In this document: in pieces, positions 31,005 through 42,185 of the stretch | Position numbering within the stretch: the first letter of the stretch is position 1 | Layout of the letters: each line of letters opens with the position of its first letter | NCBI GenBank assembly: GCA_024036415.1 | Contig: JAMWET010001215.1 | Coordinates: 28,501-92,500, forward strand | DNA: 64,000 nt | Direction of reading: 5' to 3' | From: Prochilodus magdalenae | Lineage: Eukaryota > Chordata > Actinopteri > Characiformes > Prochilodontidae | Program-made: the position numbers and the translations under genes | Notes under the pieces: model-generated | Told to the model about the DNA's origin: nothing | The model's database searches: none | The model's input: the letters and a program-made list of their open reading frames with translations, nothing else

Positions 31005-34000
31005 ACGCCCCATCTCTGTCTTTACTACCAGTGGGCTATCTGCACTATCCCCTCCCTGTCCTTACTACCAGTGGGCTATCTGCACTATCCCCTCCCTGTC
31101 TTTACTACCAGTGGGCTATCTGCACTGTCCCCTCCCTGTCTATACTACCAGTGGGCTATCTGCACTGTCCCCTCCCTGTCTATACTACCAGTGGGCTATC
31201 TGTACTGTCCCCTCCCTGTCTATACTACCAGTGGGCTATCTGCACTGTCCCCTCCCTGTCTATACTACCAGTGGGCTATCTGCACTGTCCCCTCCCTGTC
31301 CTTACTACCAGTGGGCTATCTGCACTGTCCCCTCCCTGTCTATACTACCAGTGGGCTATCTGCACTATCCCCTCCCTGTCTTTACTACCAGTGGGCTATC
31401 TGCACTGTCCCCTCCCTGTCTATACTACCAGTGGGCTATCTGCACTGTCCCCTCCCTGTCGTTACTACCAGTGACTATCTGCACTTTCCCCTCCCTGTCT
31501 TTACTACCAGTGGGCTATCTGCACTGTCCCCTCCCTGTCTGTACTACCAGTGGGCTATCTGCACTGTCCCCTCCCTGTCTATACTACCAGTGGGCTATCT
31601 GCACTGTCCCCTCCCTGTCTTTACTACCAGTGGGCTATCTGTACTGTCCCCTCTCTGTATTTACTACCAGTGGGCTATCTGCACGATCCTCTCCCTGTCC
31701 TTACTACCAGTGGGCTATCTGCACTGTCCCCTCCCTGTCTTTACTACCAGTGGGCTATCTGCACTGTCCCCTCTCTGTATTTACTACCAGTGGGCTATCT
31801 GCACGATCCTCTCCCTGTCCTTACTACCAGTGGGCTATCTGCACTGTCCCCTCCCTGTCTTTACTACCAGTGGGCTATCTGCACTGTCCCCTCCCTGTCT
31901 ATACTACCAGTGGGCTATCTGCACTGTCCCCTCCCTGTCTTTACTACCAGTGGGCTATCTGCACTGTCCCCTCCCTGTCTTTACTATCTGCACTGTCCCC
32001 TCCCTGTCTATACTACCAGTGGGCTATCTGCACTGTCCCCTCCCTGTTCTACCAGTGGGCTACCTGCACTGTCCCCTCCCTGTCTTTACTACCAGTGGGC
32101 TATCTGCACTGTCCCCTCCCTGTCTATACTACCAGTGGGCTATCTGCACTGTCCCCTCTCTGTATTTACTACCAGTGGGCTATCTGCACTGCCCCCTCCC
32201 TGCCTTTACTACCAGTGGGCTATCTGCACTGCCCCCTCCCTGTCTTTACTACCAATGGGCTATCTGCACTGTCCCCTCCCTGTCTTTACTACCAGTGGGC
32301 TATCTGTACTGTCCCCTCCCTGTCTTTACTACCAGTGGGCTATCTGCACTGTCCCCTCCCTGTCTTTACTACCAGTGGGCTATCTGCACTGTCCCCTCCC
32401 TGTCTTTACTACCAATGGGCTATCTGTACTGTCCCCTCCCTGTCTTTACTACCAGTGGGCTACCTGCACTGTCCCCTCCCTGTCTTTACTACCAGTGGGA
32501 TATCTGCACTGTCCCCTCCCTGTCTATACTACCAGTGGGCTATCTGCACTGTCCCCTCCCTGTCTTTACTACCAGTGGGCTATCTGCACTGTCCCCTCTC
32601 TGTCTTTACTACCAGTGGGCTATCTGTACTGTCCCCTCCCTGTCTATACTACCAGTGGGCTATCTGCACTGTCCCCTCCCTGTCCTTACTACCAGTGGGC
32701 TATCTGCACTATCCCCTCTCTGTATTTACTACCAGTGGGCTATCTGTACTGTCCTCTCCCTGTCTTTACTATCTGCACTGTCCCCTCCCTGTCTTCACTA
32801 CCAGTGGGCTATCTGCACTGTCCCCTCTCTGTATTTACTACCAGTGGGCTATCTGTACTGTCCTCTCCCTGTCTTTACTATCTGCACTGTCCCCTCCCTG
32901 TCTTCACTACCAGTGGGCTATCTGCACTGTCCTCTCCCTGTCTTTACTACCAGTGGGCTATCTGCACTGTCCCCTCCCTGTCTATACTACCAGTGGGCTA
33001 TCTGTACTGTCCCCTCTCTGTATTTACTACCAGTGGGCTATCTGCACTGTCCCCTCTCTGTATTTACTACCAGTGGGCTATCTGCACGATCCTCTCCCTG
33101 TCCTTACTACCAGTGGGCTATCTGCACTGTCCCCTCCCTGTCTTTACTACCAGTGGGCTATCTGCACTGTCCCCCTCCCTGTCTTTACTACCAGTGGGCT
33201 ATCTGCACTGTCCCCTCCCTGTCTTTACTACCAGTGGGCTATCTGCACTGTCCCCTCCCTGTCTTTACTACCAGTGGGCTACCTGCACTGTCCCCTCCCT
33301 GTCTTTACTACCAGTGGGCTATCTGCACTGTCCCCTCCCTGTCTTTACTACCAGTGGGCTATCTGTACTGTCCCCTCCCTGTCTTTACTACCAGTGGGCT
33401 ACCTGCACTGTCCCCTCCCTGTCTTTACTACCAGTGGGCTATCTGCACTGTCCCCTCACTGTCTTTACTACCAGTGGGCTATCTGCACTGTCCCCTCCCT
33501 GTCTTTACTACCAGTGGGCTACCTGCACTGTCCCCTCCCTGTCTTTACTACCAGTGGGCTATCTGCACTGTCCCCTCCCTGTCTTCACTACCAGTGGGCT
33601 ATCTGCACTGTCCCCTCTCTGTCTTTACTACCAGTGGGCTATCTGCACTGTCCCCTCCCTGTCTTTACTATCTGCACTGTCCCCTCCCTGTCTTTACTAC
33701 CAGTGGGCTATCTGTACTGTCCCCTCCCTGTCTTTACTATCTGCACTGTCCCCTCCCTGTCTTTACTACCAGTGGGCTATCTGCACTGTCCCCTCCCTGT
33801 CTTTACTATCTGCACTGTCCCCTCCCTGTATTTACTACCAGTGGGCTATCTGCACTGTCCCCTCCCTGTCTTTACTACCAGTGGGCTACCTGCACTATCC
33901 CCTCTCTGTCTTTACTACCAGTGGGCTATCTGCACTGTCCCCTCCCTGTCTTTACTACCAGTGGGCTATCTGCACTGTCCCCTCCCTGTCTTTACTATTA

Positions 34001-34030
34001 GTGGGCTATCTGCACTGTCCCCTCCCTGTC
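31005..34030 (+). repeat. 40-bp minisatellite, about 75 copies, open in all forward frames
   Basis: The unit is GTGGGCTATCTGCACTGTCC followed by CCTCCCTGTCTTTACTACCA. Frequent variants are TATAC/TTTAC, CACTATCC, GGCTACC and CTCTCTGTATTT. Several 29-bp units lack the 11 bases around CCAGTGGGC (for example 31985, 32770, 32880, 33670, 33740 and 33805). The unit has no stop codon on the plus strand, so three overlapping frames of about 870-979 codons run through it. No start, codon bias or homology supports a real protein; the reverse strand is full of stops. Confidence 0.97.
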
Positions 34031-34160
34031 TTTATTGTTTGCTGTTTTGAATATTGTAAATTGTCGTGTGTATTATTGTATGTATTGTTCTGTGTAGCAC
34101 CTGGGTCCTGGAGGAACGTTGTTTCGTTTCACTGTGTACTGTACACCACTGTATATGGTT
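34031..34160 (+). mobile_element. Probable 3' tail of a retroelement-type dispersed repeat
   Basis: TTTGCTGTTTTGAATATTG, GTAGCACCTGGGTCCTGGAG and CGTTTCACTGTGTACTGTAC form a sequence I recognise as a common fish 3' tail, perhaps of a LINE. The last 40-bp units pass into it without a break, suggesting that the minisatellite expanded from part of such an element. Family assignment is tentative. Confidence 0.4.
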
Positions 34161-35189
34161 GACTTGACTGTGTGGCAGTGTGAACAGCCAAAACCCACCT
34201 GAATCTGATATTTACAATTCAAAATCGGGACACTTTTATACGTTCTACTGAAATTGGACACGTATCCGATACGGGGTAATGCGACTGAACAGCCCGATCA
34301 GAATTAATGTGACTTTTATGCCAATCCAACTCACATTCCTCATTATTTCACACTCCTAAGACCTCCTAAACAGTTGGTCTGATGTTTCCAAAGAACTGAC
34401 CAGACATGGACACAGGCAGTGGAACAGTTAAAAGCATGGAAGTTCACAGTCAGCGAGGATCCCCTCTAACATCCTCTCTTCCCAGCAAGCTTGGAGGCAT
34501 TCTGGGTGATGAGCCCAGCTTTTAGCCTGTGGAACTTGGTGTTCGCTCCAGTGATGCTAGTGAAGATGAAACAGAGAGACTTGCCACATGAAGCCGTGTT
34601 CTTTAGCACATGCAGGTCAGTTTAGGAGTATGACCTGCTCAGGCTAATGTCAGATACAGATCACATTTAGAAGCTAACATGAAAATAGAAGTTGGTGAGA
34701 GAATCGGATTTGGCCGTATGGATGTAGCCAGTGTGTATTGGATTGACATCACTTGCTGACCCATTGATGGCAGTTTCGGCTGCACCTGAAGGCCCCTCTG
34801 GTCTTTAACTGCCACTGCACAGCACATTGTAATGTATGGAGCTTTATCCCTGATAGTGTACACGGGCGACCACAGGTAGGCAACACCTGCGCCATTGACA
34901 AACAAGGCAGTGGCTGCGGTCGCCATAGCAAGAAAACAAACACAACACTTAGTAGGTCATTTAGTGGACGCGTCTTTCAGACGGACTCTTTACTTCGGTG
35001 TGTAAACACACGGCAGTTATTTGCACACTGCTTTATTTCAACAGTGAAAACGTAAGTCACATATACTTGTACTCAGATGGAGTTCCGTGGTTAGCCATGG
35101 GCTGTATGTAGTCCAGTTTATTTGGTTATGTGCACTTCAATAAGAAACTCCTGCACCTGTATTTATAAGCATTTTCTTAAATATGCTAA
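34161..35189. other. Stretch with no recognised gene; possibly an old DNA transposon
   Basis: The 34165-34330 part (GTGTGAACAGCCAAAACCCA, CTGAACAGCCCGATCAGAAT) resembles dispersed DNA-transposon-type sequence in style, but I cannot name a family. Minus frames at 34639-34943 are not recognised. Confidence 0.3.
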
Positions 35190-35960
35190 TTATCTAAAGA
35201 ATAGTTGTGCAAATAGCTGCGCCCAGAAGGAATCAACTGACAGGAATGAAACAGGATGGGGAGGTTTGACATCGTGAGACATGCGGATGATTCAAGTTTT
35301 ACGCTCGGCTGCACATGTGACATAAGCAAGGACAGGTCTTATCGCTGTACCTGACTCACCAAACAGCCATAACTACAGACATTCAGCAAACAGTGATGCC
35401 CCCGAGTCACCCTTTTAGTGCCAGCACCAATGGCAGATGGCTGCACCACGCAGAACTGCATGCACACAGACCGTTTGGCGACTACCCTTAACACCACGTC
35501 TACGTCACCGAAGACTGCAATGGTGTCGTGCCAGACTGTCATGGAGTGATTTAGAACGGCAGCGGGTCATCTTCAGTGACGAGTCCCGCTTTCATCTTGG
35601 TGGGGATGACCTGCAACTCAGCAGCAGGTGCTCAGCATCAAGATGAATGGTTTGTTGTCACGTCACACATCTAGAAGGCCTGGTGTCACTCCACCTCCAC
35701 CCCTACCGCACCATCTGCAGGAACTGTGTGAGGATATTCAAGATAGATTATTACAGGGCACCATTTTTAACATCTACAACTCCATACCAAGACGTCTGGC
35801 ATGTTGGGTTAGCGTAATGAGAGACGCTACTACTTCTGTATGTGTAGCTCAATAAATATTACCCATATCAGTCTAAATGTATCATCATTTATTGTTCCTG
35901 GTAACCTTTATCTTCCTTATCGTTAGCACTGCAATCCCACACTTCCTTCTAGGCGCTGAC
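35190..35960 (+). mobile_element. TcB Tc1-like deletion derivative, nearly full length
   Basis: The 5' end has AATAGCTGCGCCCAGAAGGA. The longest coding remnant (35437-35610) reads HRRLQWCRARLSWSDLERQR followed by VIFSDESRFHLGGDD, which fits the Tc1 transposase region around the first catalytic Asp (FSDES). Then follow the family's internal deletion, PHHLQELCEDIQ and the C-terminal IYNSIPRRLA. The 3' region contains CTCAATAAATATTACCC and TTATTGTTCCTGGTAACC, and ends at CACACTTCCTTCTAG. The second Asp and the Glu are missing, so it cannot transpose itself. Confidence 0.82.
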
Positions 35961-37169
35961 TCCGGCACTGACGGCCTGCTAACTCACTCGTCATAGCGGT
36001 CCTTATGCTAGCCTCACTGACAACAAACTGTTTGGTTTAACAGTTCTTCTAGAAACTCTGTCTAGTTTGGTAATGTGCCTTTCCACACCTTACCTGAGAT
36101 TATACACGTTCTCCTCTGTAGCCTTCAGTTTGACTTTGAACGGGTTCTCTAATTCTACCAAACTCTTGGGCAGGATTTCAGAATTGTGCTACAGCCTATT
36201 ACAAGACATATCCCATACATGGGTACAGGTACGAGATCACAAAGAACCAAATGGGTGAACGCTTGCTAGAGCTCCCCCCTGAGGCAGACCTATGCTGCAG
36301 CTCTGGGTAGTTAGGGATACCAAAAAGGGAACCCCACAGAAAGGGGCCAAACAGTGACGGTTCCCTGAATCTGATTTCCCTAATGGACAGCATTAAATCC
36401 AATAAATCATGATAAGTTTACTCTCAGTATGCTCCCAGAATTTGATTTGGAGACATTCAGTGGTTGCGGTAGGTTAATTAGGAGGTCCCGAAGCCCCCAC
36501 CCCAGCAGCCCCTGTATTTAGCATCTTAATTGCACTATTGTTATCTGATTTATATTCTTCCTACTATTATTGTTTCCTGATGCATGTTTGTCTGCTAAAA
36601 CGACCCACAGTTTTAAGACGTATACACCTTGTTCCATTTCTGGAATGTTCTTGTATACAGCTTTGTGACTGAACCAACATGTGTCTAATATATGGACCCA
36701 CACTAATCTACAGTCATACTGACCCACTTTCTTACATGGATTGTTTTTATACCTCTGGTTCCTCCAATAGGCTCCCATTCATTTTCAACAACACCTAGCA
36801 ACCTAATGGCAACAGCCACCCATAAACACCCTGCACACCACTGGAACCTTAACCAACCTGCATTCCACAGCAACTACTGGGAATACCACGGCAACGACAT
36901 AGCAAGACAATAGCTACCACCCCTAGCCTCGCTTAAGATGCGCAATTACTTCGCAGTTTCCATTACCTTTTCTTCCATCTGCTCTTTTAAAACTCCACAG
37001 GAAAACAAAAGCGTGCCAGCTGGCTAAAAAGCGTACCACGGAATGGACAAAACATGCTTTAGCGTTGTCACCATCCTAAACTCCACTCACTCTACCACTG
37101 CAAAACAGTTTGATTGATCTCGGCCACTGTATATCATCTTCAATTACCATATAGCCCCTTTTACCCTGG
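35961..37169. other. Non-repetitive stretch with a patch of GCAAC-rich sequence
   Basis: No gene recognised. 36785-36935 has repeated ACCTAGCAACC/GGCAACAGCC-like motifs of a type common in fish dispersed repeats; the remainder shows nothing recognisable. Confidence 0.4.
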
Positions 37170-37872
37170 TCCTAATCCCCCTTTTACCCTATTCCTCAAT
37201 GGTGAGGATGCCCAAAGGACCAACACGGAGCAGGTATTATGTGGGGTGGTGGATTATTCTGAGCCACTGACGTGGTGGGGGTGTGTTAGTGTGTGTTACA
37301 CTGGGAGTGGATCAGACATAGCAGTGCTGCTCGACACTTCAGTGTCACTGCTGGACTGAGAATGGTCCACCAACCAAAACTATCCAGTACTGTCCTGTGG
37401 GCAGTGTCCTGTGGGCAGCATCCTGTGGGCAGGGTCCTGTGGGCAGCGTCCTGTGGGCAGCGTCCTGTGACCACTCATAAAGGACTTGAGGATGACCACC
37501 ACAGCACTGTGCAGCAGCAGATGAGCTATTTGTCTCTGACTGTACATCTACAAGGTGGACCAGCAAGGTAGGAGTGTCTAATAGAGTGGACAGTGAGTGG
37601 ACACAGTGTCTAAACACTCCAGCAGCACTGCTGTGTCTGATCCACACACACCAGCACCACGTCAGTGTCACTGCAGTCCTGAGAATGATCCACCACCCAC
37701 ATCATACCTGCTCTGTGGTGGTCCTGTGGGGGTCCTGACCATTTAAGAACAGGGTAATAATGTATACAGAGAAACAGATGGACCACAGTCTGGAACTGTA
37801 GCGGTACTAAGTACACCTATATGGTGAATGGAGCTGACAAATAGATAATGAATGTAGAAACAAGGAGGTGAT
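37170..37872 (-). mobile_element. DR-4 inverted-repeat element, second long copy
   Basis: Its right end TGGAGCTGACAAATAGATAA and TGTAGAAACAAGGAGGTG is the complement of the left end at 12487. Interior landmarks (TCTAATAGAGTGGACAGTGA, CAGCACTGCTGTGTCTGATC, CACGTCAGTGTCACTGCAG) match the 12487 copy in reverse. It carries an internal 15-bp tandem repeat at 37391-37469. Confidence 0.7.
37391..37469. repeat. 15-bp tandem repeat inside DR-4
   Basis: GTCCTGTGGGCAGCG is repeated about five times with small changes. The 12487 copy has a shorter, divergent form (GCCCACAGGACACTG at 12881). Confidence 0.85.
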
Positions 37873-38544
37873 TTTGAAGCGATGGCTGATCAGTGTATTA
37901 AGAAGCTTTTAAGAGGAGATTACAGAACTCAGATTTATTACTTTACTTAAGTCGTTTTCTGCTACTTTTACTTCTACTTTGGCTCGTTGTTTCATTGCAG
38001 TGGTGATACTTCTGCTGGAGTTTTAGCATCTGACAATATTGGATATTAGCAATATAGAGTTTGTATGTAACGTGCCGTTCTAAAAGGGCAATCCCATACA
38101 TTTTGTGGCTGTCTCAATGAAACAGGGACAATAAAGTTTCCGAGAAAATGGGTTTTTGTGGAGGAATTGTCGTGCCCCAGGCAATATGGTAATTGCACGC
38201 TCTTTAAAAAATGTCTCTCATTTGGTGTCTCCACAAAATACAATGCTAAGCGTATAAACAGACAGTTGCCCGTTGTAACGTATTAAACTCAGCATAGCAG
38301 AATACATGCCAGCACACAGCCTAGAGTGCTTTTAAATGCACTATTAGTATTCTTATTCCTCAGTTTATTAAATGCACATGAAAATGAGGTTCCAAAATGG
38401 CATTAGCAAAACGCTGCTCTTGTCTCTGATAGACAAGTTTGTGCTGGATTAGCTGAATGAACTAGTTTTACAGATGTTCAGGTCGGGCTCAAAAAACATA
38501 TTTTCAGACATGCAGTCAATCAGCCAAGACATGTTTGGTATCTA
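37873..38544. other. Non-repetitive stretch; 38040-38290 is a candidate conserved element
   Basis: 38040-38290 has even composition and motifs such as GGTAATTGCACGCTC and is unlike any repeat here. The rest is AT-rich with nothing recognised. Confidence 0.3.
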
Positions 38545-39077
38545 CAGGGGTTGGACAATGAAACTGAAACACCTGGCATTTTAGTGTGGGAGGTCTCATG
38601 GCTAAATTGGACCAGCCTGGTGGCCAATCTTCATTAGCTGCACATTGCACCAGTAAGAGCAGAGTGTGAAGGTTCAGTTAGCAGGTAAGAGCACAGTTCT
38701 GCTCAAAATACTGCAATGCACACAGCATTATGGGTGACATACCAGAGTTCAAAAGAGGACAAATGGTTGGAGCACGTCTTGCTGGTGCATCTGTGACCAA
38801 GACAGCAAGTCTTTGTGATGTATCAAGAGCCACGGTATCCAGGGTAATGCCAGCATACCACCAAGAAGGACGGACCTCCACCAGCATCACGTAGTGACCT
38901 GGCCACTATCCTGCCAGAAGAATGGCTTAAAGTCCCTCTGACCACTGTGCAGGACGCAGTATATGTCATTCCCAAGATGAACTGACGCTGTATTGGCCGC
39001 AAAAGGAGGCCCTACACCATACTAATAAATGATTGTGGTCTAAAACCAGGTGTTTCAGTTTCATTGTCCAACCCCTG
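38545..39077 (+). mobile_element. TcA Tc1-like deletion derivative, complete ends
   Basis: TA-flanked CAGGGGTTGGACAATGAAAC at the left and GTTTCATTGTCCAACCCCTG at the right. The transposase remnant is in plus orientation: a helix-turn-helix with VGARLAGASVTKTASLCDVS starting near 38735, the RTSTSIT stop junction and DAVLAAKGGPTPY near the right end. Confidence 0.9.
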
Positions 39078-39250
39078 TAAGGTATTTTCATACTGGAGAT
39101 ACGAGGCAGAATGTAGCTAACAAGTAATGGAAGCTTATTAGCATTGCCATTTAGCATCCTGCACAATGCACGACTATCGCCACACGCTTATCCAAGTTGT
39201 TGTGGTTCAGCTAATGATGTGCATACGTGTTCTTCTGTGCTGTGTACAGG

Positions 39251-39679
39251 TACATAGTTCAGTCACATTACAATTCCTACTTTCAATGGCGGCAGCACGT
39301 GGCTCATTGCCGTAGCTACATGCCGATTGTCTTCCCTGGGATGGAGGGGCTCTTCCAACAGCTAGAAATGTCTTCCATTGGTTGAAAGACCATGACCAAA
39401 CGTCCAGGTACTACCCTGGCACCCTAATTCCTCAGACTTGGAAACACAATTGAGCATCTCTGGGACAACCTTGATCGTCATGTTCACTCTACGGATCCTC
39501 CCCCATGCACCCTCCAGCAGCTGAGGGATGCACAGCTGTCAGAATAGCTCCAGATGCCTGTGATAACCTACCAGGACCTTACTGAGTCACCCCCAGTCTG
39601 TCTGGTTGCTGTCAGTGCTGCAAACAGCGGTCACTCTGGAGATTAGTGGGTAGTCATAATAATGTGACTTGACCGTGTA
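39251..39679 (+). mobile_element. TcD: Tc1-like deletion derivative
   Basis: TACATAGTTCAGTCACATTA at the left and TAATGTGACTTGACCGTGTA at the right are inverted repeats matching at about 16 of 20 positions. The plus strand encodes a C-terminal transposase remnant, IEHLWDNLDRHVHSTDPPP followed by CTLQQLRDA, which includes the Glu of the DDE triad, then LPVCLVAVSAANSGHS-like sequence before the end. The N-terminal half is deleted. Confidence 0.8.
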
Positions 39680-40439
39680 GACCGTGGGTCAACCGCCAAG
39701 AGGAGTTATGTTGTTAGAGTTGACCTCCCTATTTTGCAGCTGTGTCAGCATGTTGCAGTACTCAGTAAAAGAAGTGCTATGCTTTCTGCGTCTTTCTCTA
39801 CATCAGCACCATGTTAGTGTGGGATAGTGCCCCAGCGGTTGGGACAGGAATGGCGCTAACATGAACTCTATAGGCTGACAAGTTAGATGTGCAGCAAGGA
39901 CTGCAGAGGAGGCACACTAGCAGAACCTGGCTGGAGGATGACCAAGGAGGTGTGGCTGGTGTGGGCACTTCTGTGGCGTCTGGTCACAAGGACCAGCCAG
40001 AGCTGCATGAAGGCCTGGAGGCATTGACGGTGGCCCTCCAGCAGCACTTCAAATAGACTCCAATGGTGTGGTTGGCGTATGTGCCCATGATGTTTGTTTG
40101 TAGTGAGAGAGACACCACAGGGTGCCATGCTGCTCCAGCTGGTACTCGTGGCTAGGCACAGTCGAGGTGTCCAGGCTACTGTCCGGCCTTTCGTCGCCCT
40201 CCAGCTGAGTTCTGCTGGAGAGCCTCCTCCCTGCCAGCGACACTGTTCAGTCACCGGGGAGGCTGACCATTAAACGGGAGGCTTTGTAGTGTATTCCTCG
40301 CTTGCTATAAGGAGGCATGGCCCATGCCTGGGACCTGATAGGAGTCCTGAGTGTTAGGACTTGTTGAGTGAATAACTCTGTGGCCAAACACCTCCAAGTT
40401 TCAGTGCTAGAAGTTGGTTTAGCATTTTCTGAAGTAATC
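39680..40439. other. Non-repetitive stretch, nothing recognised
   Basis: A 123-codon minus frame (39883-40254) and overlapping shorter ones exist but resemble no family I know. Coding is not supported. Confidence 0.4.
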
Positions 40440-40730
40440 ACATTCATTCATTGATGTGGAGCTCTGAACTCTTCAGCCACTGTTCTGAAAACACTAGCAG
40501 CTTCTTTGTTGTGGAGCTTCTCGAAGAGCTACACATCCTTTCAGACCTCCATAGCGTTGAGGTGTCTTCTCAGAGTGGAAGGATGGACAGAGAGTTACTC
40601 TAGATGTTCTCCTATTTCCTAAAGATGAAAGCTTGAAGTGCTGTTTATCAGATGAGGACAGTTTGGTGGTTCTGCAGGTTTCCCGGGTGGTTGTTAGGAG
40701 TCCCATTTTTCCTTTTTCCTTTGATCTACA
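40440..40730. repeat. DR-7 dispersed repeat
   Basis: CATTCATTGATGTGGAGCTC, CACTGTTCTGAAAACA and AGCAGCTTCTTTGTTGTGG resemble 63870-64000. It abuts a TcB fragment. Family is not assigned. Confidence 0.45.
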
Positions 40731-40764
40731 GTCAATCTACAGTGCAGCTTTCACTGATTTTCCC

Positions 40765-40985
40765 GGTGCAGGAACTGTGTGAGAATGTTCAAGCTGCATT
40801 GGATAAATTATCACAGGACACAATTAGTATCCTCTACACCTTCATGCTGAGACATCTGACATGTGTTGGTGGTCTGATGCCATACTGAGAAACACTACTT
40901 CTGTATGTGTAGCTCAATAAATATTCTTCATATCAGTCTAAATGTATCATCATTTATTGTTCCTGGTAACCTTTATCTTCGCCTC
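40765..40985 (+). mobile_element. TcB C-terminal and 3' fragment
   Basis: Starts at GTGCAGGAACTGTGTGAGAA and contains TTATCACAGGACACAATTAG (LSQDTI), CTCAATAAATATTC and TTTATTGTTCCTGGTAACCT. The terminal repeat is missing at the right, where DR-5 begins. Confidence 0.78.
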
Positions 40986-41165
40986 AGACATCAGATAGCT
41001 TATTCATAACAGCTTTCTGTGAGGGATCTTTTAGAGGTGGACGTTTGGTTCCATTCACCACCACAGTGAGTAATCCTGGCTTTGTAGGTTTCTCTAAAAC
41101 ACAGCATTTCACACTAAACCACTTCTAATGACTTCATATACATCTCAACAATATACCTACACAGA
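40985..41165 (+). repeat. DR-5 dispersed repeat, second copy
   Basis: AACAGCTTTCTGTGAGGGAT, GGTGGACGTTTGGTTCC and TTCTCTAAAACACAGCATTT correspond in reverse to 20190-20440. Confidence 0.6.
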
Positions 41166-41647
41166 AACCAAGTGAATAAAAATGTAATTAAATCTTCCCC
41201 CTCTAATATCTCTCCTGTCCTTACCTGTTAGTGTGGCCTGCTCTGTCAGGAGGTCCCTAGGCTGGACAGTGTTGGTCTGGCTGGTTTGTGAGCTGCAGTG
41301 TGGGGTTATAATGTCCTCAGTATGAACAGATGCCCACTAGACTACAGTCATCTGTAAACCGCTGCCATAAATTGATGGTGATGAGTCTAATGTCAGATTC
41401 AGAAGACCACCATGGCGCGTACGGGCTGTGTGGAGGGGGTGAAGTCTTCATTACACTTGGCAGGTTGGTGTGGTTTCTTCTGAAATCCCGGGAGCTGAAT
41501 GAACAGGGACAGCAACACCGCTTAATGCAACGTAGCCTAGCAACAGCTATCACCACAGCTTCATCCACGCACTCTCATATTTATGTTTACATCAGAGAAC
41601 GAGTCGTCTGTCAGGGTGACGGCCTAATGTCGCCAAGTCCCGCAGGA

Positions 41648-41648
<1 letters not shown>
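41166..41648. other. Non-repetitive stretch, nothing recognised
   Basis: The forward frame that starts at 41330 is open into the CT tract but its protein is not recognised. Confidence 0.4.
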
Positions 41649-41650
<2 letters not shown>

Positions 41651-41707
<57 letters not shown>

Positions 41708-41865
41708 CATCTCTCTCTCTCTCTCTCACTCACGCCTCTCTAAATCTCTCTTGCAATCTCTTACCCTTTCTCTCTCTCTTTCTCTCTCTCCCTCACCCCC
41801 TTCTCACTTTTTCTATCTCTCTCTCTACTTCTCTCACCCTCTCTTTCTCTCTTTCTCTTTCTCCC
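41651..41865. repeat. (TC)n microsatellite and CT-rich tract
   Basis: About 27 TC units at 41651-41705, then interrupted CT-rich sequence. Confidence 0.95.
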
Positions 41866-42185
41866 CCCTGTATATGTATGGACTGCCACTGACCTCACAC
41901 GTTTTACAGTTGTTTGAATATATACTGTGTTAATGTTGTTCACTCTGTCAGCAGGTGTCAGTCTGCTTTTCAAGTCTTCAGGAATAGTGTTATTTGAAGG
42001 GCTGTCTGATCTGAGGAGAGGCATATGGTAGTCTCTGACACCACTTTAAATCAGCTTCTCTTAATATCTAATATCTGTTATTAGAGGTCTCTAATATCCC
42101 TTTAACGTCAAAGTCATCATTACTGATAACAGAAACATGTGGCACTCGAAGCCAATCAAGTGGAAAGAAAAGTGCAGATTTTATC
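41866..42185. other. Non-repetitive stretch, nothing recognised
   Basis: No gene or repeat family seen. Confidence 0.4.

Noticed and set aside
31071..34050. Three overlapping forward frames of 870-979 codons as a giant repetitive secreted or membrane protein
   Set aside because: They result from a stop-free 40-bp tandem repeat, are open in all three forward frames at once, begin and end at the array borders and match no family.
35437..35646. Functional transposase from the open frame with FSDESRF
   Set aside because: Only a short central piece is open; the catalytic Asp and Glu downstream are deleted.
39883..40254. 123-codon minus frame as a gene
   Set aside because: No homologous family recognised, overlapping frames in other phases, no promoter or splice context.
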